In this document: positions 48,702-59,608 of the stretch, piece by piece
Position numbering within the stretch: position 1 is the stretch's first letter
Layout of the letters: every line of letters starts with the position of its first letter
DNA from: an uncultured Flavobacteriaceae bacterium
GTDB taxonomy: Bacteria; Bacteroidota; Bacteroidia; Flavobacteriales; Flavobacteriaceae
Length of the DNA: 64,000 nucleotides
Direction: 5' to 3'
Assembly: GCA_938073895.1 (NCBI GenBank)
Contig: CALJFB010000010.1
Coordinates: forward strand, 62,001 to 126,000
Made by a program: the position numbers and the translations under genes
The notes under the pieces: model-generated
Told to the model about the DNA's origin: nothing
Databases searched by the model: none
Seen by the model: the letters and a program-made list of their open reading frames with translations, nothing else

Positions 48702-51170
48702 ATGAAAAAAAGAGATTTTTTTACAATAGACAGTTTGTCATCTCAAGATATAGACGAAAATTCAGAATTAATTCCATTAATGACTCCTGAAGATGAAGAA
48801 GAAATTAATAATGAAGCCTTACCAGAATCTTTACCAATACTTTCTTTAAGAAATACGGTATTATTTCCAGGCGTTGTAATTCCAATTACTGCTGGACGCG
48901 ATAAATCTATAAAATTAATTAACGATGCTAATAAAGGTAGCAAAGTTATTGGTGTTGTGGCACAAAAAGATGAAGCAGTAGAAGATCCATCTGCCGAAGA
49001 ACTTCATCAAACCGGAACTGTAGCACGTATTCTAAAGGTTTTAAAAATGCCCGATGGTAATACAACAGTAATTATTCAAGGTAAAAAGCGTTTTGCAATA
49101 GATCAAGTTACACAAGAGGAACCATATATTATGGCAACTGTAAAAGAGGTCGAAGATGTAAAGCCTAAAAGAGATAAAGAGTTTAAGGCTATCTTAGAAT
49201 CTGTAAAAGAAGTAGCGCTTCAAATTATAGACGAAAGTCCAAACATTCCAAGCGAAGCCTCATTTGCAATTAAAAATATTGAAAGCGATTCATTTCTAAT
49301 CAATTTTGTATCGTCTAATATGAATTTAGGCGTAAAAGAAAAACAAGATTTATTAGAGATAGGAAATCTTAAAGATCGTGCTCTAGAAACGCTAAAGTTT
49401 ATGAATATCGAAGTTCAAAAACTTGCACTTAAAAACGACATTCAGTCTAAAGTGCAAAACGATATGAATAAGCAACAACGCGATTATTTCTTACATCAGC
49501 AAATGAAAACCATACAAGAAGAACTTGGTGGCGTAAGTAATGAGCAAGAGTTGGAAGACATGAAAATTCGTGCTAAATCTAAAAAATGGGACAAAAAAGT
49601 AGGCGAGCACTTTGCAAAAGAAATTGCCAAATTACAGCGCATGAATCCGCAAGTTGCAGACTATTCTATACAACGTAATTATTTAGATTTATTTTTAGAT
49701 TTACCATGGAACGAATTTAGTAAAGATAAATTCGATTTAAAAAGAGCCAAGAAAGTATTAGATCGCGATCATTATGGTCTAGATGATGTAAAAAAACGAA
49801 TTATAGAATACTTAGCAGTTCTAAAATTACGTAACGATATGAAATCCCCAATTTTATGTCTTTATGGCCCACCAGGCGTTGGTAAAACATCTTTAGGAAA
49901 ATCTATTGCCGAAGCTTTAGGTAGAGAATATGTGCGTATTTCTTTAGGAGGATTACGCGACGAAGCCGAAATTAGAGGTCATAGAAAAACTTATATTGGT
50001 GCTATGCCAGGTCGTATTATTCAAAGTTTAAAAAAGGCAGGAACATCTAATCCAGTATTTGTTTTAGACGAAATAGATAAATTAACAAACTCTAATCAAG
50101 GCGATCCATCTTCGGCTATGTTAGAAGTTTTAGATCCAGAACAAAATAGCGAATTTCACGATAATTTCTTAGAAATGGGTTATGATCTTTCTAAAGTTAT
50201 GTTTATTGCAACTTCTAATAGTTTAGGAAATATTCAGCCTGCATTAAGAGATAGAATGGAAATTATAAATGTTACCGGTTATACCATTGAAGAAAAAGTA
50301 GAAATAGGAAAACAACATTTATTACCAAAGCAAATAAAAGAACACGGATTAACAGATAAAGACCTTAAAATAGCAAAACCTCAAATAGAGAAAATTGTTG
50401 AAGGTTACACTAGAGAATCTGGAGTACGTGGTTTAGATAAACAAATAGCAAAAATGGTGCGTAATGCAGCAAAAAATATTGCTATGGAAGAAGAATACAA
50501 CCATAAAGTTACTAATAATGATGTTGTTGAAGTACTTGGTAGTCCAAGATTAGAACGCGATAAATACGAAAATAACGAAGTTGCTGGTGTTGTTACAGGT
50601 TTAGCTTGGACAAGTGTTGGTGGAGATATTTTATTTATAGAGTCTATTTTATCTAAAGGCAAAGGCACAATGACTATTACCGGTAATTTAGGTAAAGTTA
50701 TGAAAGAGTCTGCAACCATTGCAATGGAGTTTATAAAAGCTAATGCAGACGATTTTGGAATTAATCCAATCCTATTTAACAACTATAACGTACATATTCA
50801 TGTTCCAGAAGGTGCAACACCAAAAGATGGACCAAGCGCAGGAGTTACTATGTTAACGTCTTTAGTCTCATTATTTACTCAAAAAAGAGTAAAGAAAAGT
50901 TTAGCAATGACTGGAGAAATTACATTACGTGGAAAAGTATTACCTGTTGGTGGAATAAAAGAGAAAATCTTAGCGGCTAAACGTGCAAGAATAAAAGAAA
51001 TTATTTTATGCGAAAGTAATAAAAGAGATATAGACGAAATTAAAGCAGATTACTTAAAAGGCTTAACGTTTCATTATGTGTCTGATATGAAAGATGTTAT
51101 AAAACACGCCATGACTACCACTAATGTTAAAAATTATAAAAAGTTAGAAACTTTAGTTGTTAAAAAATAA
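48702..51170 (+). CDS. lon: ATP-dependent endopeptidase La (Lon)
   Basis: [49 protein letters not shown] catalytic Ser. Confidence 0.98.
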   Translation: MKKRDFFTIDSLSSQDIDENSELIPLMTPEDEEEINNEALPESLPILSLRNTVLFPGVVIPITAGRDKSIKLINDANKGSKVIGVVAQKDEAVEDPSAEELHQTGTVARILKVLKMPDGNTTVIIQGKKRFAIDQVTQEEPYIMATVKEVEDVKPKRDKEFKAILESVKEVALQIIDESPNIPSEASFAIKNIESDSFLINFVSSNMNLGVKEKQDLLEIGNLKDRALETLKFMNIEVQKLALKNDIQSKVQNDMNKQQRDYFLHQQMKTIQEELGGVSNEQELEDMKIRAKSKKWDKKVGEHFAKEIAKLQRMNPQVADYSIQRNYLDLFLDLPWNEFSKDKFDLKRAKKVLDRDHYGLDDVKKRIIEYLAVLKLRNDMKSPILCLYGPPGVGKTSLGKSIAEALGREYVRISLGGLRDEAEIRGHRKTYIGAMPGRIIQSLKKAGTSNPVFVLDEIDKLTNSNQGDPSSAMLEVLDPEQNSEFHDNFLEMGYDLSKVMFIATSNSLGNIQPALRDRMEIINVTGYTIEEKVEIGKQHLLPKQIKEHGLTDKDLKIAKPQIEKIVEGYTRESGVRGLDKQIAKMVRNAAKNIAMEEEYNHKVTNNDVVEVLGSPRLERDKYENNEVAGVVTGLAWTSVGGDILFIESILSKGKGTMTITGNLGKVMKESATIAMEFIKANADDFGINPILFNNYNVHIHVPEGATPKDGPSAGVTMLTSLVSLFTQKRVKKSLAMTGEITLRGKVLPVGGIKEKILAAKRARIKEIILCESNKRDIDEIKADYLKGLTFHYVSDMKDVIKHAMTTTNVKNYKKLETLVVKK

Positions 51171-51219
51171 AATTAACTTTAAAGCGTTCTACATTAGATT
51201 TAGTTATTTTTGCGAATCA

Positions 51220-52239
51220 ATGGTTAAAACAAAACTGATTATTATTTGTTTGTTAATTAGCTCCATAGCATTTTCCCAGCTTGGTGGTAATTCTACTTAC
51301 CAGTTTTTGAATTTAGTGTCATCACCTAGACAAGCTGCTCTAGGTGGTAAGGTGCTAACTAACGTAGATCACGACGTTACACAAGCTTTATATAACCCAT
51401 CTACAATTAATTATAAAATGGATAACCAATTAGCGGTTAATTACACTAATTATTTTGGAGATATTACATATGGAACTGCGGCATACGCATATACTTGGGA
51501 TAGACGAACACAAACTATTCATGCAGGAATAACCTATGTAAATTATGGCTCTTTTGATGGTTACGATGAACAAGGTAATGCCACAGGAGAATTTACAGGT
51601 AGCGAAGCAGCATTATCTGTTGGTTATGCAAAGCAGCTAGGTTACTCGGATTTCTATGCAGGTGCAAATGTAAAATTAATTACGTCTACTTTAGAACAAT
51701 ATAATTCTATTGGAATAGCAACAGATTTGGGATTACTTTATATAGACGAACATCTAGATTTTCAAGCCACTTTGGTTATTAGAAACTTTGGAACACAAAT
51801 AACCACATACGCAGGTTTACAAGAAAAATTACCACTAGAAATTAATTTTGGAATGTCTCAAACCCTAGAGCATATCCCTTTACGTTGGCATATTACCTTA
51901 GAAAATTTACAGCAATGGCCAATAGCAGCATCAAACCCAGGACGTGTGCAAACAGATTTAGAAGGTAATATAACCGAAGAAAAAGTGGGTTTTTTTAGTC
52001 AAGTAGTTAGACATGCTATAGTAGGAGTAGAGTTGTTTCCAGATAAAGGCTTCAATATACGTTTAGGTTATAATTTTAGAAAAGCTGAAGAACTTAGAAT
52101 AGAAGAACAACGTAATTTTTCAGGAATATCTGCTGGTTTTGGGATAAAATTAAATAAATTACGCTTTAGTTATACACATGCTAGATATTCGGCAGCATCA
52201 AATATTAATTTCTTCGGACTACAAATAGATTTAAAATAG
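51220..52239 (+). CDS. porQ: Type IX secretion protein PorQ
   Basis: ORF track start 51157 overlaps lon; likely start MVKTKLIIICLLISSIAFSQ at 51220; GGNSTYQFLNLVSSPRQAALGGK. Confidence 0.88.
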   Translation: MVKTKLIIICLLISSIAFSQLGGNSTYQFLNLVSSPRQAALGGKVLTNVDHDVTQALYNPSTINYKMDNQLAVNYTNYFGDITYGTAAYAYTWDRRTQTIHAGITYVNYGSFDGYDEQGNATGEFTGSEAALSVGYAKQLGYSDFYAGANVKLITSTLEQYNSIGIATDLGLLYIDEHLDFQATLVIRNFGTQITTYAGLQEKLPLEINFGMSQTLEHIPLRWHITLENLQQWPIAASNPGRVQTDLEGNITEEKVGFFSQVVRHAIVGVELFPDKGFNIRLGYNFRKAEELRIEEQRNFSGISAGFGIKLNKLRFSYTHARYSAASNINFFGLQIDLK

Positions 52240-52928
52240 TGAAACAAATTACAATAGCCATAGACGGATTTTCTTCAACAGGAAAAAGCACCATTGCAAA
52301 GCAAATTGCTAAACATTTAGGTTATGTATATGTAGACTCTGGCGCTATGTATAGAGCTATTACTTATTTTGCAATGCAAAATAATTTTATAGCAAAAGAT
52401 TTTTTTAAAGCAGACATACTTGTTGCCAACTTGGAGCGAATAACCATTTCGTTTAAATTTAATCCAAACGTTGGTTTTGCCGAAGTTTATTTAAATGGAG
52501 AAAACATAGAACACGCTATTAGAACCCTAGAAGTTTCTGGGTTTGTAAGTAAAGTAGCAGCAATTCCAGAAGTTAGATATCTATTAGTAAAACAACAACA
52601 AAATCTTGGTAAGGATAAAGGTGTTGTAATGGATGGACGCGATATTGGAACTGTAGTTTTTCCGTATGCAGAACTTAAAATATTTATGACTGCTTCTGCA
52701 GATACAAGAGCGCAACGTAGATTTGATGAGCTTATAAAACGTGGCGATAAAGTACAGTATCAAGATGTATTAACAAACGTGCAAGAGCGCGATTATATAG
52801 ATTCTCACAGAGAAGATTCGCCTTTAGTAAAAGCAGACGATGCTATAGAAATAGATAATTCTCATTTAACTAGAGCAGAACAATTCGATAAAGTGTTACA
52901 ATTAGTAAATAGTACTTTAAAAGAGTAG
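52239..52928 (+). CDS. cmk: (d)CMP kinase
   Basis: ITIAIDGFSSTGKSTIAKQIAKHLGYVYVDSGAMYRA, VVMDGRDIGTVVFP; GTG start overlapping porQ stop. Confidence 0.96.
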   Translation: MKQITIAIDGFSSTGKSTIAKQIAKHLGYVYVDSGAMYRAITYFAMQNNFIAKDFFKADILVANLERITISFKFNPNVGFAEVYLNGENIEHAIRTLEVSGFVSKVAAIPEVRYLLVKQQQNLGKDKGVVMDGRDIGTVVFPYAELKIFMTASADTRAQRRFDELIKRGDKVQYQDVLTNVQERDYIDSHREDSPLVKADDAIEIDNSHLTRAEQFDKVLQLVNSTLKE

Positions 52929-52969
52929 AAGTAATAGCTAATGTTTTAAAAAATTAAACTAATAAAACT

Positions 52970-53004
52970 AAAAATCCCATTTGAAATTATCAAATGGGAT
53001 TTTA
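52970..53004. terminator. Bidirectional terminator
   Basis: aaaaatcccatttgaaattatcaaatgggatttt. Confidence 0.8.
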
Positions 53005-53042
53005 AAGTTTAAAAACTTAAGTTAATAAACTACAGTATATTC

Positions 53043-53423
53043 CTATAGATTAGGAATTACTAATTCTTGATCTGGATGAATTACATCTGGATTATTTAGT
53101 ACGTTTCCATTAGCAGCAAAAATTTCTTTGTACTTCATAGCGTTTCCAAAGTAATGTTTTGCAATACCACCTAAAGTTTCACCTTTAGCAACAGTATGAC
53201 GTGCGTAAATAGTTTCGTCTGCAACAGATATGTTAGCCATTACATCTGTAGCATTTTCTCCACCAGCTTCTTTAATTGCATCCCATAATAAGTTTTTCTC
53301 GTATGGTGTTCCTGCAGTTCCTTTAATTTTTAAAACGCCGTTTTCTTCGGTTACTGCTCCGTTTTGGATATTTAATTTTTCTCCTAAATCAAGAACGCTT
53401 TGGTATTTTGCTTTTACTGACAT
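53043..53423 (-). CDS. BON + LysM protein (Kbp/YgaU-like)
   Basis: Likely start MSVKAKYQSVLDLGEKL at 53423; ARHTVAKGETLGGIAKHYFGNAMKYKEIFAANGNVLNNPDVIHPDQELVIP LysM. Confidence 0.9.
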   Translation of the reverse strand: MSVKAKYQSVLDLGEKLNIQNGAVTEENGVLKIKGTAGTPYEKNLLWDAIKEAGGENATDVMANISVADETIYARHTVAKGETLGGIAKHYFGNAMKYKEIFAANGNVLNNPDVIHPDQELVIPNL

Positions 53424-53553
53424 TTGTTTTCGTGTATTATAGATTATTAATACCTTCAATATACAAATAAGATTCTAAAAAAATAATATTTCAGTTTTTA
53501 TTTATGTCATTAAAAATGAATATGTTAGAAATTATAATAAAGTGTTTTTAGGG

Positions 53554-53584
53554 TTGTTTTTTCTAAAAATAAATGCTATTTTTG
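53554..53584 (+). promoter_or_regulatory. Bacteroidetes-type promoter for rpsA
   Basis: TTG (53554-53556), 20 nt, TATTTTTG (53577-53584); implies about a 115-nt leader. Confidence 0.5.
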
Positions 53585-53708
53585 CACTCCTTTTAGCGGT
53601 ATTTGGTTAATTAAAAGGGAAAAAACAATTTATTCTAACACTTCTGACGTGTAAATCGCATAGAAAACCTAAGCACTCAGAATACAAATTAATAATCAGC
53701 AAACCATT

Positions 53709-55541
53709 ATGGCTGAAAACAAAAACAAGGCGGAAGTTGAAGCAACTGAAGCAAAAACTGCACAAGCACCAGTAATCTCTGAGGCTCAAGCAAACCCTGA
53801 AAAATTCTTAACAGACTTTAACTGGCACAACTACCAAGAAGGTATTGATGAGGTTGAAGACTCTCAATTAAAAGAATTTGAAAAATTAGTATCTGAAAAC
53901 TTTGTAGATACTTTAGATGACGAAGTTGTTGAAGGAACTGTTGTACACATGACAGATCGTGATGTAATTATCGACATTAACGCAAAGTCTGAAGGTGTTA
54001 TATCTTTAAACGAATTCCGTTACAATCCAAACTTAGCCGTAGGCGATAAAGTTGAGGTTTTAATTGATATCCGTGAAGACGCAACAGGTCAATTAGTATT
54101 ATCACACAGAAAAGCAAGAGTAATTCAAGCTTGGGATCGTGTAATTAAAGCTAACGAAACTGGAGAAATCGTTAATGGTTTCGTTAAATGTCGTACTAAA
54201 GGTGGTATGATTGTAGATGTATTTGGTATTGAAGCATTCTTACCAGGTTCTCAAATTGACGTTAAGCCAATTAGAGATTACGACGTTTACGTTAATAAAA
54301 CAATGGAATTTAAAGTAGTGAAAATTAATCACGAATTTAAAAACGTTGTTGTATCTCATAAAGCTCTTATTGAAGCTGATATTGAATTACAGAAAAAAGA
54401 AATTATTGGTCAATTAGAAAAAGGACAAGTATTAGAAGGTGTTGTTAAAAACATTACTTCTTATGGTGTCTTTATCGATCTTGGTGGCGTAGATGGATTA
54501 GTACACATTACTGATTTATCTTGGTCAAGAATCAATCATCCAAACGAGATTGTAGAGTTAGATCAAAAATTAAATGTTGTAATCTTAGATTTCGACGAGA
54601 ACAAATCAAGAATTCAATTAGGTCTTAAGCAATTATCTAAACATCCATGGGATGCATTAGGTGAAACTGTTGCTGTAGGAGATAAAGTAAAAGGTAAAGT
54701 TGTTGTAATCGCAGATTACGGTGCATTTATTGAAGTTGCTGAAGGTGTTGAAGGATTAGTTCACGTTTCAGAAATGTCTTGGTCTACACACTTACGTTCG
54801 GCTAACGATTTCGTAAAAGTTGGAGATGAGGTTGAGGCTCAAATCTTAACTTTAGATCGTGAAGATCGTAAAATGTCTCTTGGTATTAAGCAATTAAACC
54901 CAGATCCTTGGACAGATATTACAAGCAAGTATCCAGTAGCTTCTAAGCATACAGGAACTGTACGTAACTTTACAAACTTTGGTGTTTTTGTTGAATTAGA
55001 AGAAGGTATTGATGGATTAATTTACATCTCAGACTTATCTTGGACTAAGAAAATTAAGCATCCAAGCGAATTCTGTAACGTTGGAGATAAATTAGACGTT
55101 GTAGTATTAGAATTAGATGTTGAAGGACGTAAATTATCTTTAGGTCATAAGCAAACAACAGATAATCCTTGGGATAAGTACGAAACTGAATTTGCAGTTG
55201 GTACTAAACATACTGCTGAGTTAACTGAAATTGTAGACAAAGGTGCTACTATTGATTTTAACGAAGATATTGTTGCTTTTGTTCCTTCTCGTCATTTAGA
55301 GAAAGAAGATGGTAAACAAGTTAAGAAAGGTGAAACTGCAGAATTCGTTATTATTGAATTTAATAAAGAATTTAAGCGTGTTGTAGCTTCTCATACAGCA
55401 ATCTTTAAAGCAGAAGAAATGCAAAATGTAAAAGCTCAAGCTAAGAAAGCCGAAGCTCAAGCAGCAGAATCAAAGCCTACTTTAGGTGATGCTAATGATG
55501 CGTTACAAGCATTAAAAGATAAAATGGACGGAAAAGCATAA
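53709..55541 (+). CDS. rpsA: 30S ribosomal protein S1
   Basis: Multiple S1 repeats (VLEGVVKNITSYGVFIDLGGVDGLVHITDLSW; VKGKVVVIADYGAFIEVAEGVEGLVHVSEMSW). Confidence 0.97.
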   Translation: MAENKNKAEVEATEAKTAQAPVISEAQANPEKFLTDFNWHNYQEGIDEVEDSQLKEFEKLVSENFVDTLDDEVVEGTVVHMTDRDVIIDINAKSEGVISLNEFRYNPNLAVGDKVEVLIDIREDATGQLVLSHRKARVIQAWDRVIKANETGEIVNGFVKCRTKGGMIVDVFGIEAFLPGSQIDVKPIRDYDVYVNKTMEFKVVKINHEFKNVVVSHKALIEADIELQKKEIIGQLEKGQVLEGVVKNITSYGVFIDLGGVDGLVHITDLSWSRINHPNEIVELDQKLNVVILDFDENKSRIQLGLKQLSKHPWDALGETVAVGDKVKGKVVVIADYGAFIEVAEGVEGLVHVSEMSWSTHLRSANDFVKVGDEVEAQILTLDREDRKMSLGIKQLNPDPWTDITSKYPVASKHTGTVRNFTNFGVFVELEEGIDGLIYISDLSWTKKIKHPSEFCNVGDKLDVVVLELDVEGRKLSLGHKQTTDNPWDKYETEFAVGTKHTAELTEIVDKGATIDFNEDIVAFVPSRHLEKEDGKQVKKGETAEFVIIEFNKEFKRVVASHTAIFKAEEMQNVKAQAKKAEAQAAESKPTLGDANDALQALKDKMDGKA

Positions 55542-55564
55542 GCTTTAACTCTTTATTATATTTT

Positions 55565-55598
55565 AAAAACCTCTTGTTAATTCAAGAGGTTTTTTTAT
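55565..55598 (+). terminator. Terminator after rpsA
   Basis: aaaaacctcttgttaattcaagaggttttttt. Confidence 0.85.
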
Positions 55599-55892
55599 GC
55601 CTAATATTTTAAGCAAATAAAACCCAATCCTACTATTGATAAAATTAGTTTTTGTTCCAAGTAAAATAAGTATCAGCAAAAAAATAAATTAATTTGGGCT
55701 TAGTCTTATTTAATTTTCTTTACAACATATAAGAAACCTACTTTTGTAGTATAAGTTTAAAGGATTAAGTATTTAAGCAAAAACAGATAATAAAATATCA
55801 AAAAGTAAGTTGCTTTATAAATACTCTACCTTAGATTAATCCAAAACAAAATTTTTCTCTTACCTTTGTTTAACAAATATGTCTGCATTACT

Positions 55893-56432
55893 ATGAGTCA
55901 AAAAGTGCTACTTAACGCAACAGAAGTAAATATTATACTACACAGATTGGCTTGTCAGCTTATCGAAAACCATAACAATTTTTCTAATACAGTATTAATA
56001 GGTATTCAACCAAGAGGTAAATACCTAGCAAACAGATTAGCTTCAATATTAAAAGAAGATTACAGTATTTCAGATTTAAAATTGGGACATTTAGATATTA
56101 CTTTTTTTAGAGACGATTTTAGAAGAACCGGAAAAACAGTAGAAGCAAACCAAACTAAAATCGATTTTTTAGTTGAAGACAAAAATGTGGTCTTTATAGA
56201 CGATGTATTATATACAGGCCGAAGCATAAATGCAGCACTAACAGCAATTCAATCTTTTGGAAGACCAAGAGAAGTTGAGTTGTTAACCTTAATAGACAGA
56301 AGATTTAGTAGGCACCTACCAATTCAGCCAAATTATAAAGGCCGACAAGTAGATGCTATTAATAACGAAAAAGTAAAAGTACATTGGCTTGAAAACGAAG
56401 ACGAAGATGCAGTCTATTTAGTAACAAGCTAA
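55893..56432 (+). CDS. pyrR: Bifunctional pyr operon regulator / uracil phosphoribosyltransferase PyrR
   Basis: VLIGIQPRGKYLANRL, VVFIDDVLYTGRSINAALTAI; start 55893 preferred because TACCTTTG (55861-55868) looks like the -7 element. Confidence 0.93.
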   Translation: MSQKVLLNATEVNIILHRLACQLIENHNNFSNTVLIGIQPRGKYLANRLASILKEDYSISDLKLGHLDITFFRDDFRRTGKTVEANQTKIDFLVEDKNVVFIDDVLYTGRSINAALTAIQSFGRPREVELLTLIDRRFSRHLPIQPNYKGRQVDAINNEKVKVHWLENEDEDAVYLVTS

Positions 56433-56539
56433 TTTATTTATTAGATTTAAATTGATAGTATAATATATTATATACAACGAAGCTTTGCAAATCAGAGTCT
56501 TAGTAATAAAGAGATAAATAATTAGAAAAAAACAAATCA

Positions 56540-57469
56540 ATGAGCGAGTTAAGTGTAAACCACTTGTTAGGTATAAAATACATTACAAATAAGGATATAG
56601 ATTTAATTTTTGAAACAGCCGATCATTTCAAAGAAGTAATTAATCGTCCTATTAAAAAAGTACCTTCGTTAAGAGACGTCACAATAGCTAACTTATTTTT
56701 CGAAAATTCTACCAGAACTAAACTATCTTTTGAGTTAGCAGAAAAGCGTCTTTCGGCAGATGTAATTAATTTTTCAGCAGCACAATCATCAGTTAAAAAA
56801 GGAGAAACCTTAATAGATACCGTAAATAATATCTTGTCTATGAAAGTAGATATGGTTGTAATGCGACATCCAAATCCTGGTGCAGGCGTTTTTCTATCCA
56901 AACACATAAATGCATCAATTATTAACGCTGGAGATGGCGCACACGAACATCCAACACAAGCCTTGTTAGATTCTTATTCTATTAAAGAACGTTTAGGAGA
57001 AGTTGCAGGTAAAAATGTAGTAATTGTAGGAGATATATTACATAGTCGAGTGGCATTATCTAATATTTATGCTTTAAAATTACAAGGCGCTAATGTTATG
57101 GTTTGTGGACCAAACACCTTAATTCCTAAGCATATTGAAAGATTAGGTGTAAAAGTAGAAACAAATCTTAGAAAAGCATTAGAATGGTGCGATGTTGCTA
57201 ATATGTTACGTGTTCAAAACGAACGTATGGATATTAGCTATTTTCCATCTACAAGAGAATATACACAGCAATTTGGAGTAGATAAAGCCTTGTTAGATTC
57301 TTTAAATAAAGAAATAGTAATAATGCATCCTGGACCAATAAATAGAGGTGTGGAAATTACAAGTGATGTAGCAGATTCTGACCAAGCTATTATTTTAGAT
57401 CAAGTTCAAAATGGTGTTGCTGTTCGTATGGCTGTAATTTACCTTTTGGCTTCAAAAATTAAGAACTAA
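56540..57469 (+). CDS. pyrB: Aspartate carbamoyltransferase catalytic subunit
   Basis: FFENSTRTKLSFELAEKRL, HPTQALLDSYSIKERLG, MHPGPINRGVEI. Confidence 0.96.
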   Translation: MSELSVNHLLGIKYITNKDIDLIFETADHFKEVINRPIKKVPSLRDVTIANLFFENSTRTKLSFELAEKRLSADVINFSAAQSSVKKGETLIDTVNNILSMKVDMVVMRHPNPGAGVFLSKHINASIINAGDGAHEHPTQALLDSYSIKERLGEVAGKNVVIVGDILHSRVALSNIYALKLQGANVMVCGPNTLIPKHIERLGVKVETNLRKALEWCDVANMLRVQNERMDISYFPSTREYTQQFGVDKALLDSLNKEIVIMHPGPINRGVEITSDVADSDQAIILDQVQNGVAVRMAVIYLLASKIKN

Positions 57470-57470
57470 T

Positions 57471-57803
57471 ATGATTATAGATACAAACGAAAACATTTCA
57501 ATTATTACACAAGAAAAAGTAACAGTAATTGAATTGGTTAAAAAGATAGAAGCTTTATATCCAAAGTTTAAAAATCAACATATTATTATTCAGTTAACAA
57601 GTTTAAAACCGATTGTTTTAGAAGATGTTACTGAGTTTTTAAGATTATCAAAACTACATCGCAATGTAAAAAAAACATTTGTAATTGTATCAAATACATT
57701 TGATTTAAGCTTAGCTCCAGAAGAAATTATAGTAGTTCCAACACATCAGGAAGCATTAGATGTAATTGAAATGGAAAATATGGAACGCGATTTAGGATTT
57801 TAA
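57471..57803 (+). CDS. STAS-like small hypothetical protein
   Basis: 110 aa alternating alpha/beta; 1 nt after pyrB. Confidence 0.65.
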   Translation: MIIDTNENISIITQEKVTVIELVKKIEALYPKFKNQHIIIQLTSLKPIVLEDVTEFLRLSKLHRNVKKTFVIVSNTFDLSLAPEEIIVVPTHQEALDVIEMENMERDLGF

Positions 57804-57932
57804 TTTAATTTATTCTTTTAAACGTTTATTTTTTTAGTCTTTTTTGTGTAAAAAAAAAATAAGATTAAAGAAAACCTTTGGCGTCTTAGCAATTTAGCGA
57901 GAGCACACATTTAAACCTTTCAATATTTCCAA

Positions 57933-58838
57933 ATGAAATTAAATATTTTAGGCTGTTATAGCGCAACACCACGAACTTTTACTAATCCAACAGCACAAGT
58001 TCTAGAAATTAATAACCATGTGTTTTTAATAGATTGTGGCGAAGGTACACAGGTGCAATTGCGTAAGCATAAAATTAAATTTAATAGAATAAAGCATATT
58101 TTTATTTCCCATTTACACGGCGATCATTGTTTTGGATTGGCAGGTTTAATTTCTACATTTAGGTTATTAGGTCGCGAAGCCGATTTGCATATTCACGCTC
58201 CAAAAGGCTTAAAAGAATCCATTTTACTTCAGCTTAAATTAGGGAATTCTTGGACTAATTATAAACTTATTTTTCACGAGTTAACTCATAAAGAAAGCGT
58301 TGTTGTTTTTCAAGACGATAAAGTAACAGTTACCACAATTCCTTTAGATCACAGAGTTTATACCAATGGATTTCTGTTTCAAGAAACTGAAGGGGATAGG
58401 AAATTAGATATGAATGCTGTTTTAAACGAAGGCATAGATCAAGCCTATTACAGAAAATTAAAGCAAGGCGCAGATGTACCAAATTTAGCAGGAGAAACAG
58501 TAGAAAATAGCAAGATGACAAAACCTGCTAATCCACCAAAAAGTTATGCCTTTTGTAGCGACACAGCTTATAAGGAATCTATAATACCAATAATAAAAAA
58601 TGCAACTGTTTTATATCACGAATCTACATTTTTAGAGCAACACGCAAAATTAGCAGCTCCTACAAAGCATAGCACAGCTAAACAAGCTGGTAGCATAGCA
58701 AAACAAGCAAATGTTGGCACGTTAATTTTAGGACATTATTCTACACGTTATAACGATTTGGACGTTTTTAAAGCCGAGGCACAAACCCAATTTGAAAATG
58801 TATTGTTAGGCGACGATGGGAAAGTTTTTGAGTTTTAA
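57933..58838 (+). CDS. rnz: Ribonuclease Z
   Basis: LIDCGEGTQVQLRKHKIKFNRIKHIFISHLHGDHCFGLAGLISTF. Confidence 0.95.
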   Translation: MKLNILGCYSATPRTFTNPTAQVLEINNHVFLIDCGEGTQVQLRKHKIKFNRIKHIFISHLHGDHCFGLAGLISTFRLLGREADLHIHAPKGLKESILLQLKLGNSWTNYKLIFHELTHKESVVVFQDDKVTVTTIPLDHRVYTNGFLFQETEGDRKLDMNAVLNEGIDQAYYRKLKQGADVPNLAGETVENSKMTKPANPPKSYAFCSDTAYKESIIPIIKNATVLYHESTFLEQHAKLAAPTKHSTAKQAGSIAKQANVGTLILGHYSTRYNDLDVFKAEAQTQFENVLLGDDGKVFEF

Positions 58839-58960
58839 TTAACTTAATGGCTTAATAATTAATAACGCGTAAACTTAAACTTAGTCTGAAACTTTATTTT
58901 TAATAATAATTATCTCTGTATTCCTAAAATAAAAACACGAATTTTTCTTAAATTTACATT

Positions 58961-59608
58961 ATGGAAAAAGATTTAGGTCATTACAGAAAGTCTTACGAGC
59001 AAGGCGAATTACTTTTAAAAGATACACCAGAAAACCCAATTGAGTTGTTTCAAAAATGGTTTCACGAAGTCGATCACTTTTTTCCAAAAGACGAAACTAA
59101 TGCAATGACAATATCAACCATTGGAGCAGATGGTTTTCCTAAAAGTAGAGTTGTATTATTAAAAAAATATACATTCGAAGGATTTATTTTCTACACCAAT
59201 TATTTAAGCGAAAAAGGAAAAGCAATTACAGATAATCCAAACGTTTGTTTAAGCTTTTTTTGGGCAGGAGCAGAACGTCAAGTTATTATAAAAGGAAAGG
59301 CTAAAAAAATAGCAGCTAATCTAAGCGATGGTTATTTTGAATCAAGACCAAAAGGCAGCCAATTAGGCGCAATAGCTTCTAACCAAAGTCAGCCAATTGA
59401 AAATCGAGAATTGCTAGAAGCTAAATTAAAATCTTTAGAAACAACATATCAAAACAAAGAAATTGAACGTCCAGAATTTTGGGGCGGTTTTATAATAGAA
59501 CCAATTTCTATAGAGTTTTGGCAAGGCAGACCAAACCGCTTACACGATAGAATTCTTTATAAATTAGATTCAGAATTTAATTGGATAAAAACAAGGTTAC
59601 AGCCATAA
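58961..59608 (+). CDS. pdxH: Pyridoxamine 5'-phosphate oxidase
   Basis: PKSRVVLLKKYTFEGFIFYTNYLSEKGKAI, EFWQGRPNRLHDRI. Confidence 0.96.
   Translation: MEKDLGHYRKSYEQGELLLKDTPENPIELFQKWFHEVDHFFPKDETNAMTISTIGADGFPKSRVVLLKKYTFEGFIFYTNYLSEKGKAITDNPNVCLSFFWAGAERQVIIKGKAKKIAANLSDGYFESRPKGSQLGAIASNQSQPIENRELLEAKLKSLETTYQNKEIERPEFWGGFIIEPISIEFWQGRPNRLHDRILYKLDSEFNWIKTRLQP

Noticed and set aside
48743-50782. Minus-strand ORFs 48743..48943 and 50405..50782
   Set aside because: Antisense to lon, which is unambiguous
55866-55892. Upstream start of pyrR at 55866
   Set aside because: Overlaps a promoter-like TACCTTTG; MSQKVLLNATEV at 55893 is the expected PyrR N-terminus
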